Shown: positions 46,442 to 59,553 of the stretch, in pieces
Numbering within the stretch: the stretch's first letter is position 1
Layout: each line of letters begins with the position of its first letter
Assembly: GCA_000697475.1 (NCBI GenBank)
Contig: JNEU01000714.1
Coordinates: forward strand, 1-60,339
Origin: Lichtheimia corymbifera B2541
Lineage: Eukaryota > Mucoromycota > Mucoromycetes > Mucorales > Lichtheimiaceae
Length of the DNA stretch: 60,339 nt
Direction: 5' to 3'
Program-made: the position numbers and the translations under genes
Notes under the pieces: generated by a model
What the model was told of the DNA's origin: nothing
Databases searched by the model: none
The model's input: the letters and a program-made list of their open reading frames with translations, nothing else

Positions 46442-49400
46442 ATGACCAACCTACGCCGTCAGGTCTTTCCTGTAACACCTCCTCCACTTTCAAGATGCTT
46501 CAACTCAACACCTTCCAATGGCCACCATTCCTCGAACTCCACTTGCTCTGATCACGCCCCGACATCATTGCAGCATCGTATGCGTAACAGCAAGCACAAT
46601 GGCTCATCGTCACGCAGCAGCAGCTCTTTTGCTATGCCGACACCTCCTTGTTCTCGCACCGACAGCCAACAACAGCCTTCCAACTTGTTCCTCAGGGGTC
46701 AACCTGAACCTGATACTACTACATCCTCATCCTCTTCTTCACAACCTTCGAATACATATGGCATCAATGCCTATCCCGGATTGCTTTCTTATGTGGCGAA
46801 TGAGCTGAGACGACGTATCATTCTCAATGACCGTGAAAAGGATGGGATCGAATACAAAAATACGTTTACTGGGCAGGATGGTGTTGTATGCAATCGAACC
46901 ATTTGATTATATTCTGGATCATAGCTTGTATGCTAACTTTTTAGGATAGGACAAGATCCTTGCCATCATCTGTTCAAAGGATCGGCACTTGGCGGTGCGA
47001 GTGGGTCGAGCACTTGACAGTCAGCATTTATTTCATGATGTGGCGTATGAGCGGCACTTGGTTGATTCCCCTTCAGAGATCTATCAATTCAACGATCGAG
47101 TTCTTGTGCCAACGAATACGCGAGACAGCGAATCACCTGAAATACCTCGAACTCCAACACCCACAGCAACCGATGATCCATTCTACGATGAAACGACAGC
47201 AACAGGCTTATTTGATCATGGTGTCGAAGAAGCTGCAACCAACTATGACTTTCCTAGCGGCGTATTCGTTGACTTGACACGTTGTTATACTCCAGCATGC
47301 ATGTTTGATGAATCACCTTGCTACAGCTATTTATGTCCAAAACGCCTAGCTCTCACAGTAAGTATATATATATATATATATATACGAACGTTCATGGATA
47401 CTAAATGAACCCCCTTTAAAGCGACAAGAACGGGATCAGAATAGCTCAAACTTGGAACGATCCTCTCTTTCTGCCAGTTCACTTCAATACCAACGACCAC
47501 GCGAGCTATGGATTGACACTGTTGATCCTCATGTTCGACAATCGATATCAACCACTGAATGGAAGCGGCAAGAAGCCATTTTTGAGCTGATATTCACAGA
47601 GGATAACTTTGTCCGCACCATGGAGTATGTGAATGAGGCAAGTCATTGTACTATAAATATGCTTGTTTCATTTCCTAAATAGCTTCTTCACCCCTATAAT
47701 AGATGTGGATTGAACCTCTCAGTCATTCTGAGCATATCATTCCCGATTACACCAGACGACATACCTTTATCCAAAATGTATTCTCCAATATCATGGCCAT
47801 TTATCAAGTACATATCCAATTCCTTGCTACGCTCCAAGATCGACAACGAGAACGGTACATCGTGGAGAAGATTGGTGATATCGTATTGGAATTCGCAGAC
47901 TATTTTGATCTCTTTGTTGATTATGGAGCAAGTCGATATCAAGCCAGATTTATCTTGGAGCATGAGCGAATGACAAACATGGCTTTCTCTAATTTTGTTG
48001 TGGTATGTTTGTATGTGTGTGAAACGCAATGTATGTTTGGTACACCAAAAATAACCATGTGATTTAACCAGGCAACTGAGGATCACCCAGCGTCTCGAAG
48101 ATTACAACTGAATGGTTATTTATCACAACCCACGACACGGCTAGGACGATATACACTGCTCCTTGACGAGATCCTCAAATATACACCATGCGATCACCCG
48201 GATCAAATCACCATCCCAAAAGCCTTGGCACGTATACGCAGTACACTTTGGAGGATGAATACAAGAACAGGAGAGAGTAAAAATCGATTCGACTTGCAAA
48301 GGATTAATGCCCATCTTCGTTTCAAAAACCCAGCAGATAAAGTGGTAAGGTGTACAATGGAGGGTGTATTATCATCATCAATATGTATACTAAAGCCTTC
48401 ATATTAGGATCTCCATATCCTTGATCCCGAACGCAGGATTATCAAAGAGGATCGACTGACCAAATCTCCCAATCCTGGTTCCACAGAATACCAAGTGATC
48501 CTTTTGGACAATTATTTACTGATTGCTCGAATCAAGGTGCAACATGGAATACCGCATTATATTATCCAACGTCGTGTAAGTGGATTGTGGTTGTCATGGC
48601 AACAATTATGTGACTGACCATGATGAGTACATATCAATTAGCCAATACCTATCATATGGCTCAGCGTGTCAACAACCGAACCGAAGCAGCCTGCAGCACC
48701 TGTGTTACCCGTTTTACCAGGTGGAATAGCTGCAAGCATTGGGCCGCACATGGCTCATCATCCTATCATCAATCACCGACCCAGTGCCATGTATCGACGC
48801 CATTCAAGCCTAAAGACATATTCCAATCAACACGCGTATCCGATTACGTTCCATCATATGGGTCGTCGAGGTTCTGGAAGTTTTACGCTCTTTTCACCTT
48901 CAGCCCCTGCCCGTAAACCATGGCTTGATAAGATCCATGAGCTCCAATCATCCATGATCCGATCTACTGCGGTTTTCAACTCTATCCCAGCTATTAAGGA
49001 ATCCGAAGTCTACATCACCGACAAGGCCAACCACATGGTTACGTTTAGTATGTTGCATCATCGTGGGGAATGGAAGAAAGCTAACATATCAAACTATATA
49101 ATACATATGTAGATGATGGCCGTCAATACGTTCTGGCAACCAGTGCGGGTGTCTTTGTGGGCCATAATGAACCAGCAAGTGTCTCACACAAAATCCTGGC
49201 TGTGGAGCGAGTATCACAGATCGAGGTCTTGGAAGGTGCACAAAAATTGCTGGTGTTGGCGGATCGGACCCTTTGGGAGTATGCTTTACAGGTGGTGAAC
49301 AATAGTGTCGGATGCGATAAGCGCAGAAAGCAAATACAATCCTCTGTTCCTTTCTTTCACGTGGGCCATTGTCTGGGAACAACACTGGTGTGCATCCCAA

Positions 49401-50308
49401 AGGGCACTTTTTCCTCACGCATCGTCGTATACGAGCCGCAAAAGTTGGAAGATTACAGCAAAAAGCAGAAACGGGCAGGCCGTGTACCTAATCCTTTGGA
49501 TCTTCCTTTGAAGAAATTTGGCGAATATCATGTGCCAAGCGAGATATGGGATATTGAATTGTCGAATACCAAGATGTTTGTCACCACACCACGCGGCATT
49601 ATCATTCTCAGTATACGCGACCCCAAAAGTATTATGCCCATGAGTAAGTACTACTGCTACCTATATCTTCTGATGACTGATCATGCGGCGACGTGTTTAG
49701 ATTTGCTGAATTACAATGATCCTTTATTATCCTTCATCACTATCCGTGAACGAGATCAACTAAGAACAATACCAAAACGTATCAACTTTTTTCGTACACC
49801 AGACGCACAACATACTGTATGCTACGATGGTTAGTTTTCAAAAAAGTTGGGTTGGGGAGGAACATCATATCTAAATCCACCCTTTTAGAATTTGCATTCT
49901 ACATTGATGGTCAAGGAAATCGTGCACGCCCCGAGTTTTTGATCGAGTGGAAAGGGACGCCTGAATCCTTTATTTTCAGCTATCCATATCTTTTGGCCTT
50001 TGAACCTAATTTTATCGAGATCCGTGACATTTTTACGGTAAATTCCTATTTCCTTGTTTGGTTTCCAGCTGATGGGAAGCTCCGTAGAATGCTCATCTTG
50101 CTATATTCAGGGCGATCTTGTGCAAGTGATACGAGGACAAAACATCAAATGCCTTACTTCTCACCATCTTTACCGATCCAAGCCATGTTTTATATTCGGC
50201 ACCATGACCGACCCAAGAAACGATTGCGTTCAATACATCTTCCGTCTTGATCCCATTGTAGTATCCTTCCGCAAGAGTGCACCTCCCGCTTTATTATCAT
50301 CATCATGA
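46442..50308 (+). CDS. Rho1 guanine nucleotide exchange factor (DEP-DH-PH-CNH, Rom1/2 type)
   Basis: About 1130 residues from 11 or so exons. The N-terminus is Ser/Pro/Gln-rich and disordered. A DEP domain follows (ELRRRIILNDREKDGIEYKN through DKILAIICSKDRHLAVRVGR). The DH domain begins WKRQEAIFELIFTEDNFVRT and includes HPASRRLQLNGYLSQPTTRL. The PH-like part carries LHILDPERRIIKEDRLTK. The C-terminal citron homology domain includes GRQYVLATSAGVFVGH, QIEVLEGAQKLLVLADRTLW, EFLIEWKGTPESFIFSYPYL and VQVIRGQNIKCL. This is the domain order of yeast Rom1/Rom2, which activate Rho1 at the plasma membrane for cell-wall integrity and glucan synthesis. The last exon (about 50067-50308) uses a frame joined at GTTTCCAG. 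ATG 46442 is chosen as the first in-frame Met. Confidence 0.93.
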
Positions 50309-50863
50309 CACCACCACTATTAGTATTAGTATTATTATGAGTCGTTGTATTCAACTATACCCACCACCTCAATGTCTTTTGTAATGGATGTTGTAACATA
50401 CCTTATTCTCTGGCAGTTGTATTTTACCAATGTTGTGATCATACGGGATGTCCTTTGTTTATGGAAGCTTCAACTTTTGATACGTGAATTGAAAGGCCAA
50501 AGCAGTAGTAGTTGGATTATGGAAGTTATCCAACATGACGCATGTTTCTTTTAAAGGCACCCATTGTTCTCAGCAAAGATATAGTATTAATTTTAAATGG
50601 TGCTCCTTTTTCATTTTTTCACAATGAAGCCTCCCTTTCTACCTAGTCGATAATCACCTCCTTATACTTGCTTACCCCATTTACGTTATATATAGGCCAA
50701 ACATCTATTTCTTTGTTCAATTTTCAGCACTTTACGCTGTATCGCCGCTTGCACCGAAATCCCCATTACACTCGTTTTCTTGAAACCCAAGCCCACCACC
50801 ATTCCTTACATCCGACATTACCAAGCATCATCATCAACCATTTACGTATAAACATCCGCTGGC
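50309..50863. other. intergenic region
   Basis: About 555 bases with no supported gene. The distal 150 bases are C/T-rich and probably form the leader of the next gene. Confidence 0.45.
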
Positions 50864-51794
50864 ATGAAGACTGTTCAAATAGGCTTTATCAACAATCGAT
50901 TTGACGAGCAATATACTTTTGAGCTTCAAGGCTATGTACGTGTTGTTTACGCTTGTGGTGTAGTGCATAGTAAAACCATGCATGAATGGATCTGACTTTA
51001 TAATAATATTAGCTATCAATGCCAGATTTCCGCATGGCCATGCATCAGATCAACAATGCCATTGCCCATCATCGTCGTCCAGGAAACAAAGCCACGTGTC
51101 TCAGTGCATTGTGGATTGCATGGGCCCTTATTGCTTTGGCAGTGTATGCACTCACCGAAACTTTGAAGCGACACCATCATGACGATCTCACCTTACCTGT
51201 GATCCTCTTGGCTCCATTCCTCATGGTTGCTTCAGCCGTTTCATTGTATTGGCATTGTCGTGTTATACGTGTTAGGGTATGACCATTCTCCCAGATCGAT
51301 CCACCAGCAGCTAATGATGATGTGAATTGCTTTTTTAGTTTGAACGTGCTGTTCTACATGCATGTAATACAATCAATGCAACTGAGAATACCCGAGGTAT
51401 CCATTATCGATTCGGCAAAAGAAACAATCTGGGCAGACACCATTATGATGGCATGTCTTTGTCGTCATCCTATGTAGGTATTTTACCTATATACCTTGAA
51501 TATCCCTCGCACTGATAACAACATGGCATCTAGGTCATTCTCATTGAAATTGACGATCACCGTTTCACCGATCAACAAGGCAACGCATGCTTTTCAAAAT
51601 TACAATATCATTCCAAAGACTTTATCAGCATTCCTCTACAAATCGATGAACCACGTGCAGCCCATTTCAGTGGCTCTCCTAGCGATCATGCGAAAAACAA
51701 TGAGCTTGAAAAAACACTCTTTGTCCCAGCCAACTCAAAACATAGTTTGACGCTTTCATTTACAGACGAAAAGCGTGCATTGATATCCCACTAG
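50864..51794 (+). CDS. unrecognised two-helix membrane protein
   Basis: Four exons encode about 235 residues. Exon 1 starts MKTVQIGFINNRFDEQYTFE. The second has MPDFRMAMHQINNAI and two hydrophobic helices (LSALWIAWALIALAVYAL; LPVILLAPFLMVASAVSL) separated by a short loop with HHHDD. After the second helix comes a basic segment (YWHCRVIRVRFERAVLHACN), then a polar domain of about 120 residues with IEIDDHRFTD. Both termini probably face the cytosol. Introns are at about 50936-51012, 51277-51338 and 51475-51533. I do not recognise the family. It converges with the next gene, whose stop lies 117 bases away. Confidence 0.7.
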
Positions 51795-51910
51795 CGTTGA
51801 GAACGTAATATACCTTTCACAAATATATATATTATGAATTACTTAAAAGGGTGGTGGTGGTGGTCTTAAAATGATATACATGAAAGGATGATGATAAAAA
51901 TATACTAACT

Positions 51911-53913
51911 CTACATGGACATGCGACGAGGTGAACGATGAATGGGGTCGATTTCACCCTCTGCGCCAAAAGCAACATGGCCTATACGACCATCAACAGC
52001 AGCATCAGCCGTTCGTGTTTCGCCAAAGACGACTTGGACTTCCCTTGCCTTGTTAAAAAGCTGGTCATGACCAGCATGTGACATGCCTTGAAACTGCTGT
52101 CGGATCGAATGTGTTAATCCAGTGACCAAAAGGGCGATTTGAGAGTTGCCACGTGACACGCCGTTGGTGTGGTGTAAGCTGATCAACCACACGGTGGCCC
52201 ACCAAAGCAGAGGTATCAGCAATGACAAGGTGACCGCATAGTATGCTGCAGGGTTGATCATGTACACATTGTCCGAGACATAGCACCGTTGCCCCTCCAT
52301 GGAAAAGATAGGGCTGTAAGGAAGCGAGAACGTCAGCGATAAATCAACATTTTGTAGTGATTGTCTCAAAAAGCTTTCAAGAGGATTGGTATCGTTGGGA
52401 TTTTGACTATAAAGATACCAGTCGCTAACGATTCTGCTGAAAGACTTTTGATCACACAAAAACCGCATCACCGTCAATTGGAGGGCATAGGAATTGAGAG
52501 GGAGACGATCCGGCCATAATTCAGACGACCAATACGTGTTGTTGGACAATAGGTCATAATCAAGATTCAAAGGTCGTGTCTCTGACTTGTAGAATTTGAT
52601 TTTATCGGCCTTGTGGACAAGGGATGAAACGTTGTAATTGCTGCGGAACGTACATTCGCGCACTTGAGGTATAGCGTTGCTTTCGATATAGGTACCAAAA
52701 GTGGCATTTTCGTTCAATACAAAGACCATCGTTTGATCACCGAATAACTGTCGCAATGAAGGATCATAAGTGCTGATCGAAGAGGTATTGTCCGTGCGAT
52801 TGTAGAGATCAAAATAGGTACGACCCTGCATGGATCCTGCATAAAAAGTGCTTGGCACATCCACCATAGGGCCAAAGATGGAATCTGTTCTGTTAAAGCC
52901 AAAGTATTCGCTCACTGTGGTGACTTTGTTGGTGGCGACGTTGACAATTTCAGTATTGAGTGATCCGTTTTTGCATTCAAATGTCGTGGAAAAAAGCTTA
53001 ATGTCATCAAACGTGCAGTTCAAAGATCCGACCTTGCACTCGTAAAATGGCTGTGCCATAAACCCCAGGGCCGATTGTGAAAACGCAGTACGCACCAGGT
53101 AGTCTTGCTTTAATCCCGTAAGCGTTCCAACATCACCCGCTGAGCCAAGGTTGGCAAGATCAGCGCCAGTAACATTGGTATAGTAGATACCAGTTTGATT
53201 GTCACAGGTTTCAATATTGGCATGTGTAAGGATTTCCTGGGATGCTGGACCCACTGCCATCAATCCAAGCTGTAACAAGATAGCAGGAATGATCACCATA
53301 TCAAAACGCAACGAAGTCACCACCTTGGCAATATCACCAATGCTATGTAGTACAACAGCCATCATCAGTAAAGAAAAGCCATGGAAATGAATCACTCAAA
53401 ACTCACCCCCGTGTGCATGCATCATACACATCAATCATGGAAAGTCTACCGCCATCGTTTTGCAATGTCACCCATTTGTATTCGGAAATAGCGCTTTTGA
53501 AAACAAAAACAAATGAGTTGGAATGCCCTTTAAAAGATCTACTGCGTACTCACCGTGTAATACCACCCATCATGAAAACATTGGCAATAGTCATCAACAA
53601 AGAAATCACAGTGGGTACACGCATATTGGCCATGGTATAATTCGAAGATTGGCCATTGGCCGTTTGGTAAACGTAGATAGCAATACCAATCAAGGCACAG
53701 CTCACAGTAAAGCTAAATGCAGGTACGATGTACACACTAGCACGGCTTGTTTTGCTTGCTTGTGAGTTTTTAACGTCGCTGCGGGCTATGTAAGGTGAAT
53801 AGTATTATTAGATTTGATCCACGGTATATGATCGCTGCTGTCTTACCATAAGGTGAAGTAGTGGATGGGTCACGGTCAAACAATTCGACCTTTTCTAAGC
53901 GATCCTTGGTCAT
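51911..53913 (-). CDS. unrecognised multi-pass membrane glycoprotein
   Basis: Starts MTKDRLEKVELFDRDPST (ATG complement 53911-53913). About four exons, the last very long (51911 to about 53400), give roughly 600 residues. A first helix (VYIVPAFSFTVSCALIGIAI) and others near RVPTVISLLMTIANVFMMGG, FSLLMMAVVLHSIGDIAKVV and MVIIPAILLQLGLMAVG precede a large, presumably extracellular domain of about 300 residues. That domain has many sequons (NQT, NVT, NCT, NGS, NRT, NTS, NAT, NVS, NNT, NDT) and a handful of Cys. A final helix (YYAVTLSLLIPLLWWATVWL) leads to a cytosolic tail ending RRMSM. This suggests a cell-surface or vacuolar protein. I recognise no domain. Confidence 0.75.
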
Positions 53914-55325
53914 GATGTCTCAAAAAGAAAACGAGTGTATGAAACAACAACACACCAAAGAAGTCAAACAAAAAGGAATGTGAATCGAGATAATGAAACG
54001 ACTAGAGAGAGAGAGGAAATAAAAGCGATAATAGCTTTTATACATGCAGTACTAGTAGAGTAGATCTTGTGCGACTTTAAAATTAAAAATGAAAACGGCT
54101 CCTTACCGCTTCGAATTATTGTGTAAGAGGACGCTGATCTGTCAAGAGGACCATAAATTGATCTGCACTGCGCCCGAGTCTTTATTTACCATTCTGGGTT
54201 GGTACATCTTATTCTGCATTTTACTCGGCAGATGCAAATGTGGCTGCTCACCAAATTAAGAAAGGCATGCCATGAACGAAACCTATACTCAGCGACTTTC
54301 TGGAAGGTTGTCATACAAAATCGCATGCCTCGATCCGATACCTTCGAATCCCAGGAACATGTTAAAAGGGATCGACAAGGCTGTGTATGCCTAATATAGC
54401 CGAAATGGCCGATGATATTATGTTGGACAATATGGCAAGCCATAAAGGGAGACACCTATTGCTTATTGCTTCTTTGGTCAACTTCTAAGGTATTATCGTA
54501 GTTTGCTGCGGGTGTGCTACCAGCATTACTACAAAGGCGTGGCTTAAACTATCTTAGTGAGATATCTTTTGGATCCAATGATCCGCGTAGTACTACTGTC
54601 GAAAGTGTAAAGTGAATGCTGGCAACCACTTTATCTTGATGCAAAGGTAATTGTCTATAAGCTCAATGTAGATATAAAGTGCGCATGACTGTTGCCTTAA
54701 GCATCGCAAGCAATTTTACTAACGTGAAGAAACAATCATCACTTCCACAACGCTAATTGAGGAGCAGACTTGTACATAGTCAGCGTGATTAGGATACCCT
54801 ACTGCGAAGATGATTTGTATAAGCAACCCATGGTATCTTCGTGAGAGCAATGCACCCAAAAGTGTAAGTGGGAGGTCATATGTACACCTCCTCAATTCGA
54901 GTGACTCTAAACTTTCCTCCTATAAACTACTATTAGGATCTCAATCACAGCGTAGTGACATTATTGTATCATCGTCGTTAACCAAGTTTATGCGTATACA
55001 TTCTCGACAAATGCTTGCTGTCAATGTGTGCATTCATTAGGGGGGTTACAGGGGATAGTATCAAACCCAGGATACTTGACACAGCAATGCAGAAAATCAT
55101 GCATCAAGAGCATGTCTACAACGAAATGTTCATATTAAAGACAAGGAAAAGTGTGGTATGTGATGTATTTTTTGCTGTTGTTTAAAGATGGTCCAACATG
55201 ACAGTGGAACGAGAAATTGCAAAACGCGGCACTCGTAGTTGTAAATGCAATCATCAAGCTTTATAAGCATAAGGCCGACTGGCATGATAAACTTTTGACA
55301 ACACGATATCATTATTATTTTTGCA
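53914..55325. other. intergenic region
   Basis: About 1.4 kb between divergent genes with no convincing gene, RNA or repeat. Scattered short frames (54.19-54.45, 54.81-55.04 kb) lack features. Confidence 0.5.
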
Positions 55326-56145
55326 ATGCGTGCCAGTATGTTTTGTTTCATGTTGACCAGCCTACTGGGCTCTCTAGCCTGGGCTAGTGTCATCGAACCA
55401 CGAGAAGAGATTGGCGAAGCGCTTATGCAATATGGATACAACCCGCCGCGTGTCAATCCCGATTATTGTGTCGGTTTCCGTATCACGTACCCCACTTTTC
55501 CTGGTCTCGTATTTGAAGCAGGCTCAGTTCAAGAGTTAAAATGGGAATTGGATGCTGGCATTCCTCATTCCCCTGATATTATTACACGTATTCGCATTCT
55601 CAACAGCACTCAGCACAACCAATATGTCATTGGACAAAACATCAGTAAGTAGTAGTAGTAAACTTGCATCGATACCATTCACTAATACGTCTGTTTGTCT
55701 ACTAGATCCATACACAAATGGTAACCGAGGCGAGGTGATGTTCCCTCTTCATATCGAAGACGTGAGTGGCTATTATCATTATCGTATCATGGTCAATTAT
55801 CCAGTAAGTATGCACAGGATTAAAATGACAAAGAGAGAGAGAGGTGATACTTACTAACGATGTTTGATAACTCAGGGAACTTCAACCCATTGTGTATATG
55901 AATCCGTGCCATTCATGATTGTGCAGAATCCTTTCTCCAAATATTTCGCAGGGGGTGAACGTGGTGCATTTGTCCCACCTGAATTTCAACAACAATTGGA
56001 TCAGCAAGCACCATCAGCCGGTGGTGGTACGAGCGATAGCAGCAGCAGCAGCAATGATGATACACCAAGCGAGCAGTCGTCTAATGATAACGAGGAAGAG
56101 AAAAAGGTCGTTGAACCTGCTGTAGAATCAGCTGTTAGCGAATAA
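55326..56145 (+). CDS. secreted Kre9/Knh-like Ser/Thr-rich protein
   Basis: Three exons (55326 to about 55645, about 55707-55803, about 55877-56145) encode about 230 residues. A signal peptide is clear ([20 protein letters not shown]). The middle domain reads [20 protein letters not shown] and ELDAG, followed by RIRILNSTQ and [20 protein letters not shown]. This is the pattern of the Kre9/Knh-type N-terminal domain (I/V..P..G..F.AG....I.W) found in fungal GPI or secreted wall proteins linked to beta-1,6-glucan. The C-terminus is Ser/Gly/Glu-rich (many Ser from AGC repeats) and lacks a GPI-type hydrophobic end, so it is probably secreted. The family assignment is by pattern, not alignment. Confidence 0.65.
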
Positions 56146-56665
56146 AGAACCAACATGTTGAGATTAGTGTAAAAGCCTTCATGGGAGCATGCTTGATTGA
56201 TAATAAAGACGATGACGGTGTATATACAGTAGCCTTTGGCAAGCATACGTATCACGCATTAACATACGCCACTCAAATTGGATTCCCCGGGGCTTCATTG
56301 TTTCAAGGTATATCCATCATGAGCATCTCTTTGTATCTCATTTCTTGATTGAGTTACAGTCTATTCTATAGAGATCCATCATAGTCGAGTTGCTTGAAAT
56401 AAGGAAAAGAATGATGGAGTTTATTGGTCATTTCTATCACTACATGTGTTATCACTATTTGATGGTGTTGATAAGTTATAATGAAGATGATGTCAAGTGG
56501 ATAAAAATAAATTAGGTGCAGGGAGAATCGGGATGGTGTCCGAAAAGAGTAATGCTTGGCAACACGAAGGCTATAAGCCCGATCATCACTTGCTGCAGGC
56601 TGCAGCTGCTTCTTCTTTCCGTTGACACACACACACACACGCAACTGCATTTTCTTGCAACGACC
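56146..56665. other. intergenic region
   Basis: About 520 bases between same-strand genes. A short (CA)n run at about 56627-56640 precedes the next start. No gene. Confidence 0.5.
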
Positions 56666-58586
56666 ATGAATTTCAAAGACTTGCAATTCTCTCTCGGTAA
56701 ACTCACCAACGAGGCCTATTCTCATTTGGCACGCAAAAACCCTCTGCAAAAGCAAGACACCAAGACACTTTCCCAGTGGATTTTCGAAGAACGCAATGAG
56801 TTGTATGTCATGCGCATGCTTGCATACCATCACTCGGAGACAAACAAGGCTATGGAGGCTTGGATCAGAGAAGAGTGCTCAGGCGAAAAAGCAAAAGAAA
56901 ACAAGGACTTGGAGGTAACATGGTTGACTATACGCGAAAACAGGGACATGGCACTAATGACGATATACGCGTATAGGATATTGGGAACAAGCTTCTTGTC
57001 TTGTTGCGTAAACAAACAGAGATCGAAGAAGCCTATGCAGGTAACGTAGACAACAACACATATCAAGTATGTGATATTTACCTACTACTACTACTACAAT
57101 AGCAAAGTACCAGCAATATCGACGCGCTATCAAAGCTATTCGTGAACGAGAGGATCGCTTGACTGATATTCGGGAGAAGAAACGAGCCTTGCAAGGACGT
57201 ATTGGTACGCTTAATCGATCCAACTCCAAGTCACCCAAGCTACGTGAATTCACCCGAGAACTCAAGTCATTGGAAAAGGACACGCATGATATTGAGATGG
57301 AAATGAGCGATTTCAAGCGATTTGCCTTGCGTGAAGCATTCTATCTACGATTCAATGCCATGCATGAAATGGCCGAGAAACAAGCTATCATTGCTGGGTT
57401 TGGCAAATACATTGTGGATCTTGTGGATATTGAACCTACACCAGCAGGAGAAGAACATCGACGTCCTTATGACAAGGGTCAACAAGCTGCACAAATCTTG
57501 GCGGATGCATTGATGGCATTGGAAACATGGGAACCGGCTGAAGGATTGGAAAGACCTACTTTGGCAGAAGGATTGGCTACAACAGGAGATGAAAGTTCGA
57601 TATCATTGCCTCCCCGTGGTGAAGACGAAGGGTCAGCATCATCATCATCTGCAGCTGCAGGAGGATTAGCAACAACAACAGCAGCAGCATCATCATCATC
57701 ACCACCACCCGAGTTACCACCACGAGAAAACAATAGCAAGGCTGCTGAAGCTGCATCAGAAAGAGCAGCAGCAACGGGCGTTGGTGCTACGACTGGTGAC
57801 TTGAAGACAGGAGATGAAAAAGACATTGATTATGATCAACTGGATCTTTATGGACCTCCACCTGCTTACACGGCTACTGAAGAAGATGTACCTTATTCAC
57901 CAATGAACTCCGATGAACCACCCGTGATTGATCCAACCATTGCCAACAAACAACCTGTGGCCCATGATCGACCTCACACACCCGTAACTTTGACTGATAA
58001 TGCATCTCCAGCACCAGAACAACAACAACCAGAGGATGAAGCACCTTCTGCTGCACCTGCCATGGAAACGCGTCCTAGCCAGGATAAATATTTGGATGAA
58101 TCTGAAGAAGAAAACACACAGCAACAACAACTTCAACCACCATCTCGAGCAAGCAGCGTTCCACAACATGTGCTTGGACTTGCTTATAGTCAATCACCCC
58201 AACCTGTGCATCAAGAACTTCACCAACAACAACAATCCTCAGGCTACGGATCCCCACAACAACCCTTCATGAATCAGAGTCAACCTGCAGGTCCCTGGAG
58301 AGATCCAACAGGCTCAATGTATTCACAAGCATCAACAGCGCCCAATTATTATCAATACAATTACTCCCAGCTTTATCGCCAAGTGTCTCGCCATCAACGT
58401 CAAGCACCTCCTCAAATTCCATATGCGCAATTCCAGCAACAATATCAACAACGACAACGTGTGGATGCTGGTGGATTCCGTATTCCTCCTCCTCCTCAAC
58501 CCACGAGTACATCTTCTTCCTCACGATATCCCACAGCCGATGAAGAAAAGCAATCCCTTGCTCAACGATACAATAGCACTCAATAG
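56666..58586 (+). CDS. eisosome BAR-domain protein (Pil1/Lsp1 family) with a long C-terminal tail
   Basis: Three exons (56666 to about 56914, about 56980-57041, about 57103-58586) encode about 597 residues. The first 250 residues match Pil1/Lsp1: KTLSQWIFEERNELYVMRML, then DIGNKLLVLLRKQTEIEEAY, then REREDRLTDIREKK and FKRFALREAFYLRFNAMHEM. These BAR proteins bind PI(4,5)P2 and shape plasma-membrane furrows. The tail (about residues 270-597) is low-complexity: Ser/Ala/Pro blocks, LPPRENNSKAA, YGPPPAYTATEED (a PPxY-like motif) and many Gln. Yeast Pil1 is about 340 residues, so the tail is an extension. The PPAY motif could recruit a WW-domain ubiquitin ligase; that is inference. Confidence 0.9.
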
Positions 58587-58679
58587 CATACCTTGTAAGA
58601 ATATTAAATATAAACATACCCAACTCTTTATTGATGATAATTGCAAAGTTTATTGATGATAAGAATAAGAATGATACAT

Positions 58680-59553
58680 TTACATTGGATGAGCTTGTTC
58701 TTGCTGATCACTCGATGATTGTTTCTTGCGTTTCTTTTTCTTTTTGTGTTCGCTGTGTGAATGGCCATCATCTTCATGTTCATGACTATGTTTTCGTTTC
58801 TTTTTCTATAGGAAATGAAAAAAAGAGATGCATGGATACAACCTGATAGAAACAACGTGATTTGCCCCCATTGCCTTACCTTTTTCTTGTGTTTCTTCTC
58901 TCCACTTGTATCACCTTCGCCTACATGTCTCCATCTTAGTCTCCATGACATCCTAAACAACACCACCTCCATTACCTGCTGATGTTCCATAGACGTCCTT
59001 ATCCGCCGCACTTAGATATTGACCTGTATTTGCTCCTGAAGAGGATCCATCGTTCGTACCAAGGATAGATGCATCAAACTATACATACGCATTGTTGAGC
59101 ATTCATTTATAATAAAATATACAAGTTGGATGTATATCACTTACACCAGGAATAGGACCGGGTTTCAATGAGTAGGCTTCACGTAGCACATCAGCATCGA
59201 ATGGTTTGATGGGAGGACCGTTTTCTGGTACTTGGGGATCGCGTAAGAGATTGAATAAAAAGCCATCAGGTTCAACAGTGGTTTTGCCTAAATGGAATGA
59301 ATAAGTTTTTGGATAGAAGAGTGAATGGAGGGGGAGAATTACCAGGCAAGTCGGCAGTATAAGGTTGAAGAGTTTGATCAAGAGAAGCACCTCGATCTGG
59401 TGGTGGGTATGGTCTGACGTATTTGTCGTAGATGGGTATAAGGTTGTAGTACGTTAAAAGGTCTTGGCTGCCTAGCAGTCGAGCTTCTTTTTGTTGTTGT
59501 GGTGGTGGTGAATGGTGCTGTTTGGTAGAAGGAGAAGCCATAAACGGGAGCAT
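58680..59553 (-). CDS. MED19: Mediator complex subunit Med19 (Rox3)
   Basis: About five exons. The N-terminal exon reads LLGSQDLLTYYNLIPIYDKY and ends TADLPG. The next reads DGFLFNLLRDPQVPENGPPI then LREAYSLKPGPIPG. The third starts FDASILGTNDG and ends before a GTAATGG donor. A small exon encodes GEGDTSGEKKHKKK, and the last encodes KKKRKHSHEHEDDGHSHSEH and a second Lys cluster, ending HPM. The ADLPG motif, the LKPGPIPGF segment and the Lys/His-rich nuclear tail are the Med19 pattern. Med19 is in the Mediator head/hook region and links activators to RNA polymerase II. Start choice: Met at 59551-59553 (MLPFMASPS) or Met at 59539-59541. Stop TAA is at 58680-58682. Confidence 0.75.
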
